64,000 nt of DNA, from the NCBI RefSeq assembly GCF_006439395.2, contig NZ_CP083950.1, forward strand, positions 5,259,001 through 5,323,000, in the 5' to 3' direction. Shown piece by piece: positions 58,965-64,000 of this stretch; the first letter of the stretch is position 1; each line of letters begins with the position of its first letter. The DNA is from Mesorhizobium sp. B4-1-4. GTDB taxonomy: Bacteria; Pseudomonadota; Alphaproteobacteria; Rhizobiales; Rhizobiaceae. The notes under the pieces were generated by a model. That model had not been told where the DNA came from, did no database searches, and saw only the letters and a list, made by a program, of their open reading frames with translations. The translations under genes and the position numbers were made by a program.

Positions 58965-59342
58965 ATGCGCAAATCGATAGTTCTTGCAGCCGCCGCCAGC
59001 CTGATGCTGGCCGGTGCCGCCAGTGCCCAGCAACAGCCCGCCCCGGCCACGCCCGCCCCTGCGGCGAAAACGCCGGCGCCCGGCGGCCAACAGGCCGCGC
59101 CGGCGATCCAGAGCGTCAACATTGTCGACATCACCGAACTGCCAAAGGACACCCAGACGCAGGTCAATCAGGTGATCGCCCAGCGTGGCGATGCTGGGCT
59201 GCAGAAACTGCGCAGTTCGATCGACGCCACCCCCAAGGTCAAGTCCGCCCTTCAGGCCAAGGGAATGACCTCGGCACAGGTGGTCGCGGCCAGCATGGAG
59301 CCCAATGGCGCGCTGACCCTGATCACCAAGAAAGCCAGCTGA
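58965..59342 (+). CDS. Small secreted protein of unknown function
   Basis: The 125-residue product begins with a Sec signal peptide (MRKSIVLAAAASLMLAGAAS, cleavage near AQQQ). A Pro/Ala/Gln-rich linker (about 22-50) and a small domain with 'SVNIVDITELPKDTQTQVNQ' and 'LRSSIDATPKVKSALQAKGM' follow. I do not recognise the domain. The ATG at 58965 has AAGGAAA nine bases upstream. It is divergent from ureC and interrupts the urease cluster on the other strand; no link to urea is visible. Confidence 0.75.
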   Translation: MRKSIVLAAAASLMLAGAASAQQQPAPATPAPAAKTPAPGGQQAAPAIQSVNIVDITELPKDTQTQVNQVIAQRGDAGLQKLRSSIDATPKVKSALQAKGMTSAQVVAASMEPNGALTLITKKAS

Positions 59343-59453
59343 CGAATCGGCGCGGCGGGCCGGTAACCGGTCCGCCGATCGCTTCAAGAAGGGAACCGTG
59401 GCAGGGCCGGAGTCGTTTCGTTTCCTGAGTGAAACAAACCCCGAAAGCCAACG

Positions 59454-59948
59454 ATGACCGTCATCACCTTGCCCGATTCCCGATGGCTGCATGCCATCGC
59501 GGCGGCTGCGTTTCTGGCCGCGAGCCTTCCCCAGGCCGCGCTGAACGCGCAGGGCCTCGAAAGTCCTGAAACCGTCGACCGGATCGTAGGCTCGCAGGTC
59601 AATCAGGAAGAAGCCAAGACAACAGCTGAAATCGACAAAGTGAGTTCGGCGATCGACCGCACGCGTGAAAACATCAGCACGGTGCGCAAGACGTCCAAGC
59701 TCGACAAGGTCGACATCGTGTTCCTGACCGACGCCGCGCGCAGCGAGGGCGGTCCGCCGCCGGCTATCGAAAACAAGGTCCGGCAGCATCAGGAGGATGT
59801 CGCCGAACTGCGCAAGGAGATCGAGGCCAACGCCTTGCTTTACAATGCCATCGATTCGCGGCGCGTGCTTGCCGAGGACGTTCTCGCCGTGGAGTTCGAT
59901 GATCCCGGGAAGATCGTCATCTACGCGGCCGCCAAGCCGTCGGACTAG
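59454..59948 (+). CDS. Secreted coiled-coil protein of unknown function
   Basis: The 164-residue product has a signal-like N-terminus ('LHAIAAAAFLAASLPQAALN', about residues 12-31) followed by a helical, charged region ('VNQEEAKTTAEIDKVSSAID', 'VRQHQEDVAELRKEIEANAL') that may form a coiled coil, and a C-terminal strand-rich end ('ALLYNAIDSRRVLAEDVLAV'). I do not recognise it. It lies 111 bases after the small secreted gene on the same strand and may be cotranscribed. A repeat follows its stop. Confidence 0.68.
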   Translation: MTVITLPDSRWLHAIAAAAFLAASLPQAALNAQGLESPETVDRIVGSQVNQEEAKTTAEIDKVSSAIDRTRENISTVRKTSKLDKVDIVFLTDAARSEGGPPPAIENKVRQHQEDVAELRKEIEANALLYNAIDSRRVLAEDVLAVEFDDPGKIVIYAAAKPSD

Positions 59949-60010
59949 AGCGATTCCGGGAGAAATGTGAAGCGGGTTTCCCGGGAAAAGCGCATGGCGC
60001 TTTCCCTTCG
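59946..60010. repeat. Palindromic repeat between the secreted protein and ureB
   Basis: 'GCGATTCCGGGAGAAATGTG' and 'AAGCGGGTTTCCCGGGAAAA' resemble the units after rmuC. A further hairpin, GGGAAAAGCGC-ATG-GCGCTTTCCC, with one bulge, ends the element. It separates the convergent secreted-protein and ureB genes. Confidence 0.6.
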
Positions 60011-60046
60011 GAAGCTGTGCGCGCCGCGCACGAGACGCCACAAAAC

Positions 60047-60352
60047 TCACAGCTTGCCCATCACCTTCTGCTGGAACCCATAGACCTCGCGCTTGCCGCC
60101 AAGCGGCACCAGCGTGACGTCGCGCTCCTGGCCTGGCTCGAAGCGCATGGCCGTGCCCGCGGCGATGTCGAGGCGCATGCCGCGCGACTGTTCGCGGTCG
60201 AATTTCAGTCCGTCATTGGTTTCGAAAAAATGATAGTGGCTGCCGACCTGGATCGGCCGGTCGCCGCTGTTGGCGACTTTCAGGGTGACGGTCGGCAGAC
60301 CCTTGTTGAGTTCGATGTCGCCTTGCGCGGGGATGATTTCGCCGGGGATCAT
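60047..60352 (-). CDS. ureB: Urease beta subunit
   Basis: The 101-residue product matches UreB end to end: [18 protein letters not shown], '[19 protein letters not shown]', '[18 protein letters not shown]' and '[14 protein letters not shown]'. It is a structural subunit that packs against UreC. It lies six bases after the hupE-like gene, in the same transcript as ureD-ureA. Here the transcript ends facing two plus-strand genes before ureC. Confidence 0.97.
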   Translation of the reverse strand: MIPGEIIPAQGDIELNKGLPTVTLKVANSGDRPIQVGSHYHFFETNDGLKFDREQSRGMRLDIAAGTAMRFEPGQERDVTLVPLGGKREVYGFQQKVMGKL

Positions 60353-60358
60353 CTGATA

Positions 60359-60946
60359 TCACACGACGCCGAAGGCGAGGCCGACGCCGATCGCCGCGCA
60401 GGCCGCGCCCGCAACGCGAGCCAGGCCACGCAACCTCTGGCCAAGGCTCAGGCCGGCGGCGATGCCGACGGCATGGAGCAGCGCGGTGGCGATGGCAAAG
60501 CCGGCCATGTACTCGAGCCCGCCGGCATTTTCCGGCACTTCGGTGCCATGGGCGCGCCCGTGGAACAGTGCGAACAGGCCGATGATGGCGACCCCGGCCG
60601 AGACGGGCAGATCGACCGCCAGCGCCACCAGCAGCCCGAGCGCCACCACGGAGGCCAGTATGCCCGGCTCCACGAACGGCATCGGCACATGGGCCATGCC
60701 AAGCGCCGCGCCGCCCAGCAAGACGCCGATGAAGGCGAGCGGCCAGGCCCAGATCGCTCGGCCGCCCTTGAGTGCCGCCCACAGTCCGACCGCGATCATG
60801 GCGGTCATGTGGTCGAGGCCGGAAAGCGGATGCATGAAGCCGGCCATCAGGGAGGAGGTGGTGCCGACGCCGACATGGGCATAGGCCGGCATGGCGGCGG
60901 CCATCAACAGGATCGCAGAGAGGCAGAGGCGTTTGGCAGGGATCAT
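60359..60946 (-). CDS. ureJ: HupE/UreJ family nickel/urease accessory membrane protein
   Basis: The 195-residue product has a signal-like first segment (ending 'AMPAYAHVG'), then six hydrophobic segments. The family signature 'GFMHPLSGLDHMTAMIAVG' (His and Asp in the first core helix) and 'GLFALFHGRAHGTE' at about 125-138 fit HupE/UreJ permeases, which carry nickel or cobalt. The gene is between ureA and ureB, 7 bases from ureB, so a nickel role for urease is reasonable. Confidence 0.9.
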   Translation of the reverse strand: MIPAKRLCLSAILLMAAAMPAYAHVGVGTTSSLMAGFMHPLSGLDHMTAMIAVGLWAALKGGRAIWAWPLAFIGVLLGGAALGMAHVPMPFVEPGILASVVALGLLVALAVDLPVSAGVAIIGLFALFHGRAHGTEVPENAGGLEYMAGFAIATALLHAVGIAAGLSLGQRLRGLARVAGAACAAIGVGLAFGVV

Positions 60947-60981
60947 TCTACTTGCCTTTCATGGTTGCGGTGCCGCGGTGG

Positions 60982-61236
60982 TCACGCGGCCTTGCGCGGG
61001 CCGCAGCCTTCGGCCTTGAGGATGCGCTTCGTCGAAGCCGGATATTTCTTCAGCATCGCGGCAGGTCGGATCGGTCGGGCCGAAAAATTGCCGCCGCAGT
61101 TCGGGCAGACCCCATCCAGCACATGTTCCACACAATCGGCACAGAAGGTGCATTCGAAGGTGCAGATCAACGCATCCGCCGCCCCGGGCGGCAGGTCCTT
61201 GTCGCAGCATTCGCAGTTCGGGCGCAGTTCAAGCAT
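60982..61236 (-). CDS. DUF1272 family zinc-ribbon-like protein
   Basis: The 84-residue product begins 'MLELRPNCECCDKDLPPGA' and has seven to nine Cys in CxxC pairs ('CECC', 'CTFC', 'CADCVEH', 'CPNCGG'), which fits the DUF1272 family. It should bind zinc or another soft metal. Its function is unknown. It is placed between ureA and ureJ in the urease transcript; a metal-handling role is a guess from position. Confidence 0.88.
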   Translation of the reverse strand: MLELRPNCECCDKDLPPGAADALICTFECTFCADCVEHVLDGVCPNCGGNFSARPIRPAAMLKKYPASTKRILKAEGCGPRKAA

Positions 61237-61246
61237 TTTTCTCTCC

Positions 61247-61549
61247 TCACCGGATGGGTTGGTGCACGGTCACCAGCTTGGTGCCGTCGGGGAAGGTCGC
61301 CTCCACCTGCACGTCATGGATCATCTCGGCGATTCCTTCCATCACCTGTGCGCGGTTGACGACATGGGCGCCGGCCTCCATCAGTTCGGCGACCGGGCGG
61401 CCGTCGCGGGCGCCCTCGACGACGAAATCGGTAATCAGCGCGATCGCTTCCGGATGGTTGAGCTTGACGCCGCGCTCCAGCCGCTTGCGTGCCACGATCG
61501 CCGCCATGGCGATCAACAGCTTGTCCTTCTCTCGCGGCGTCAGGTTCAT
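61247..61549 (-). CDS. ureA: Urease gamma subunit
   Basis: The 100-residue product is a full-length Ure[21 protein letters not shown], '[19 protein letters not shown]', '[21 protein letters not shown]' in two parts, and '[20 protein letters not shown]'. It forms the trimeric scaffold with UreB and UreC. The ATG at 61549 gives the exact family start. It lies 13 bases after ureD. Confidence 0.97.
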   Translation of the reverse strand: MNLTPREKDKLLIAMAAIVARKRLERGVKLNHPEAIALITDFVVEGARDGRPVAELMEAGAHVVNRAQVMEGIAEMIHDVQVEATFPDGTKLVTVHQPIR

Positions 61550-61562
61550 GCGGTTTCCTGAA

Positions 61563-62405
61563 TCACATTGACCATAATTTGGGCAGCCCCGCCCTTCCGT
61601 TGAGCAATCCGACGAGCGGAACCAGCCGCTGGCGCAGCTGGTAGCCGTCCTCGGCGTAGAGCCTCGCAAGAAGCTTGCCAGATCTCTTCACGCTCCAGGC
61701 GCTCGCACCGCCCCGGTCGCCGATGATTTCCCGCACCGGATCGAGCAAATCCTCGGCCCGCGCCGACACCATCAACAGCGTGGCCATGGCGATTGCGCCT
61801 CCGGCGACTGCCGGACGGGCCATGCTTGCTGCGATGTCAGGCCCGATGCGGAAATCCTCGGCATGGATGAGAAAACCGTTCTGGCGAACTCGCCAGCGGT
61901 CCCGGAAAGTGCCCAGCGTGGCGCGTTCGCCCATCGCCAGCCGGCCGAAGACCGTCGCTTCCAGCACCAGCGCCTCGGCTCCGGCGGCAAGTTCGACATC
62001 GAGCGTGCGGGCGAAGGCCGCCCGGTTGAAGACGATGGTTTCCTGCGGCAGCCAGGCGATGCAGCCGTTTTCGCCGACAGTCAGCTTGACCCGCACTTCG
62101 GCATGGTCGGATGCGGCGCGATAGACCTTCTCGCAGGCCTGGGTCGTTATCGTGGCGCTGGCATCCGCGCCGACATCCACATCCCATTCGAGGCGATCGC
62201 CGCCGGTCAGTCCGCCGGCGGTGTTGATCAGGACCGCTTCCAGCGGCTCGACCGAAACGGCCGGCAGCCTGATCTTGGCGGAGCCGTCCTGATAGAGGCG
62301 TCGCAGCCGCGTGCGGCCGCCTGCGCTGGCGCAGCCCAGCTGTGCCAGGCCCGCGGCGCGCTGGGCGCGAGGGGCCGAAAACCTCGTATATTCGATGGTG
62401 TCCAC
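61563..62405 (-). CDS. ureD: Urease accessory protein UreD
   Basis: The 280-residue product is the UreD scaffold: '[20 protein letters not shown]' near 68-87, '[17 protein letters not shown]', '[20 protein letters not shown]' and '[19 protein letters not shown]'. It binds the apo-urease and receives UreF and UreG. It begins at a GTG (62405), the first gene of the ureD-A-DUF1272-J-B transcript. A promoter was not clear in the 200-base gap shared with the ACP gene. Confidence 0.94.
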   Translation of the reverse strand: MDTIEYTRFSAPRAQRAAGLAQLGCASAGGRTRLRRLYQDGSAKIRLPAVSVEPLEAVLINTAGGLTGGDRLEWDVDVGADASATITTQACEKVYRAASDHAEVRVKLTVGENGCIAWLPQETIVFNRAAFARTLDVELAAGAEALVLEATVFGRLAMGERATLGTFRDRWRVRQNGFLIHAEDFRIGPDIAASMARPAVAGGAIAMATLLMVSARAEDLLDPVREIIGDRGGASAWSVKRSGKLLARLYAEDGYQLRQRLVPLVGLLNGRAGLPKLWSM

Positions 62406-62450
62406 GCCGTCAGGTTAAGCACTGCGGCGGTTTTGTCGATATATAGCTTG

Positions 62451-62479
62451 TTGCTTGATGGCGTTTCCGTTTCTATAGA
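62451..62479 (+). promoter_or_regulatory. Sigma-70-like promoter of the ACP/ketosynthase pair
   Basis: TTGCTT (62451-62456) and TATAGA (62474-62479) are 17 bases apart. Transcription would start near 62486, leaving a leader of about 120 bases before the ACP start codon. No nod-box-like motif is evident. Confidence 0.55.
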
Positions 62480-62607
62480 GGGAGCCACCTTGGTGCGGTC
62501 ACGCGATGCCTGGCGGGGGTGTAAGGCGACGGTCGCGGCCTGATATCGAGGACAACAAGGCGCTGTTCAGTTGGCGTCGGGAAACGACAAAGTGGGGAAG
62601 AAACCGT

Positions 62608-62862
62608 ATGGCTGACCAGCTGGCAACGGAAATCATCGAGAAGATCAAGGCCCATGCCGAGCCGGGCGGTGAAGAAATCACCACCAGCACCGAATTGACG
62701 GCGCTCGGCATCCATTCTCTGGAGCTGACGGAGATCATCTTCGATCTCGAGGAGCAGTATGGCATCGAGATCGAGATGAACACCGTCGATGCCTGGAGCA
62801 ATCTCAAGAATGTTGGCGACATGGTCGAGGCCGTTCGCGCGCTGATCGCGAAAAAAGCCTGA
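62608..62862 (+). CDS. NodF-like acyl carrier protein
   Basis: The 84-residue product is an acyl carrier protein with the phosphopantetheine Ser in '[19 protein letters not shown]' (about residue 37), where the usual D-S-L reads H-S-L. The start '[13 protein letters not shown]' and the end '[24 protein letters not shown]' are strongly like NodF, which carries unusual acyl chains for Nod factor. GGGGAAGAAACC precedes the ATG. The gene is not among nod genes in this window; a lipid of another kind is more likely the product. Confidence 0.88.
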   Translation: MADQLATEIIEKIKAHAEPGGEEITTSTELTALGIHSLELTEIIFDLEEQYGIEIEMNTVDAWSNLKNVGDMVEAVRALIAKKA

Positions 62863-62866
62863 CCGA

Positions 62867-64000
62867 ATGCTGAAGCGCGTCGTCATTACCGGCATTGGTG
62901 GGCTGTGCGGACTAGGCGCCGATGCGCAGGCAATCTGGGCCGAGATGCGGGCCGGCCGTTCGGCGATAGGCCCGATCGACAATCCTTTCCTGCACGATTT
63001 GAAGGTCAAGACCGGCTGCGAGATCAAGGCGCTGCCCGATCACGGCATCGAGCGCAGGCAACTGGTGTCGATGGACCGCTTCAGCCTGCTGGCTGTGATC
63101 GCGGCGAAGGAAGCCATGCAGCAGTCCGGCCTCGTCCCGCATGCGGACAACACTTACCGGATGGGCACGGTCATCGGCATCGGCGTCTGCGGGTTCGAGA
63201 CGATTGAGGAGAACTACCGGGCGATCCTGATCGAGGGCAAGAACCGCGCCGGCATTTTCACCGTGCCCAGGGTCATGCCTGGCGCTGCCGCCGGCCAGGT
63301 CAGCATGCATCTGGGCCTGCGCGGGCCCGTGTTCGGCGTCACCTCGGCCTGCTCTTCGGCCAACCATGCCATCGCCTCGGCGGTCGACCAGATCAGGCTC
63401 GGCCGCGCCGATGTCATGGTCGCCGGCGGCACCGAGGCGCCGCTGGTCTGGGGCGTGCTCAAGGGCTGGGAGGCGTTGCGCGTGCTGTCGCCCGACACGT
63501 GCCGGCCGTTCTCGGCCGATCGCCAGGGACTGGTGCTGGGCGAAGGCGCCGGCATGGCGGTTCTTGAAAGCTACGATCATGCCATGGCGCGTGGCGCCAC
63601 CATCCTCGCCGAAATCGCCGGTGCCGGCCTCTCGGCCGACGCCTCCGACATCGTCGCTCCGACAGTCGAGGGGCCGGAAGCGGCAATGCGCTTCTGCCTC
63701 GCCGATGCCGGGCTCAATCCAGAGGACATCGATTACCTCAACGCCCACGGCACCGGAACCAAGGCCAACGACCAGATCGAAACCAACGCGATCAAGCGCG
63801 TCTTTGGCGAGCATGCGCGCTCACTGTCGGTTTCCTCGACCAAATCGATGCATGCGCATTGCCTGGGCGCATCGGGCGGACTGGAGATGATCGCCTGTGT
63901 CATGGCGATCCGCGAGGGCGTCGTTCCGCCGACCGCGAATTACCGCGAACCCGATCCCGATTGCGATCTCGACGTGACGCCCAATGTCGCGCGCGAGCGC
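62867..64000 (+). CDS. Beta-ketoacyl-ACP synthase, NodE/FabF-like (3' end beyond window)
   Basis: The 378 codons visible open '[20 protein letters not shown]' and keep the KAS II catalytic triad: Cys in '[14 protein letters not shown]' (about residue 165), His in '[16 protein letters not shown]' (about 300) and His in '[16 protein letters not shown]' (about 335). The window ends about 25-40 residues before a normal stop. It condenses malonyl-ACP with an acyl chain, probably on the ACP encoded four bases upstream. The pairing recalls NodF-NodE. The reading frame remains open at base 64000. Confidence 0.9.
   Translation, partial: MLKRVVITGIGGLCGLGADAQAIWAEMRAGRSAIGPIDNPFLHDLKVKTGCEIKALPDHGIERRQLVSMDRFSLLAVIAAKEAMQQSGLVPHADNTYRMGTVIGIGVCGFETIEENYRAILIEGKNRAGIFTVPRVMPGAAAGQVSMHLGLRGPVFGVTSACSSANHAIASAVDQIRLGRADVMVAGGTEAPLVWGVLKGWEALRVLSPDTCRPFSADRQGLVLGEGAGMAVLESYDHAMARGATILAEIAGAGLSADASDIVAPTVEGPEAAMRFCLADAGLNPEDIDYLNAHGTGTKANDQIETNAIKRVFGEHARSLSVSSTKSMHAHCLGASGGLEMIACVMAIREGVVPPTANYREPDPDCDLDVTPNVARER

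Noticed and set aside
62608-64000. True nodF and nodE of a symbiosis region
   Set aside because: No nod-box, no other nod genes, and housekeeping genes on the left; similarity alone does not justify the nod names.

Overview
The window looks like chromosome of a high-GC rhizobial alphaproteobacterium. Mesorhizobium or a close relative is my best guess. The signs are the GC-rich codon use, a sorbitol/mannitol (smo/mtlK) operon of the Rhodobacter/Rhizobium type, a urease cluster with rhizobial passenger genes, a NodF/NodE-like acyl carrier protein and ketosynthase pair, and several families of short palindromic repeats of the kind that fill rhizobial intergenic DNA. I found no tRNA, rRNA, CRISPR array, insertion sequence, phage gene or obvious genomic island. 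No gap between genes exceeds 300 bases.

Layout. 1-4.3 kb: rmuC, a methyltransferase, a GFA-fold protein, a cation diffusion facilitator and a tiny basic protein. 4.4-5.4 kb: a guanidine-II riboswitch in front of a SugE/Gdx exporter, then a charged coiled-coil protein. 5.7-10.9 kb: two luciferase-like oxidoreductases, a PerM/AI-2E exporter, an arylamine N-acetyltransferase and an inositol-phosphatase-family protein. 10.9-16.0 kb: a LacI regulator divergent from a YtfQ-like sugar ABC importer, with a matching operator on each side. 16.3-23.7 kb: a six-gene, translationally coupled minus-strand operon (FAD subunit, fused 2Fe-2S/molybdenum hydroxylase, 6-hydroxynicotinate-reductase-like protein, UPF0280 protein, 'amino acid synthesis' protein, MarR regulator). 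Nicotinamidase pncA is divergent from it. 24.6-26.0 kb: a sodium/proton antiporter. 26.3-31.0 kb: a Liv-type ABC importer. 31.2-34.0 kb: an integral membrane protein and pncB. 34.1-38.5 kb: a LysR regulator divergent from an agmatinase-family ureohydrolase and a polar amino-acid importer that lacks its ATPase. 38.6-40.0 kb: a MATE exporter. 40.1-49.1 kb: the polyol operon smoEFGK-smoS-mtlK-HAD-FGGY kinase. 49.3-52.4 kb: LysR/DUF1127, a SorC-type regulator and a phosphatase. 52.6-62.4 kb: urease genes interleaved with passengers. 62.6 kb to the end: the ACP and ketosynthase pair, cut by the window edge.

How the genes work together. Much of the window handles nitrogen-rich small molecules: guanidinium export, guanidino-compound hydrolysis, urea hydrolysis, nicotinamide and nicotinate salvage, and a putative N-heterocycle oxidation/reduction operon. 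The other theme is uptake of sugars and polyols by four ABC importers. The best candidate for an undescribed system is the molybdenum hydroxylase operon at 16.3-23.7 kb. One of its enzymes also carries an in-frame peptide, about 61 residues long, encoded by a palindromic repeat that elsewhere in the window lies between genes.
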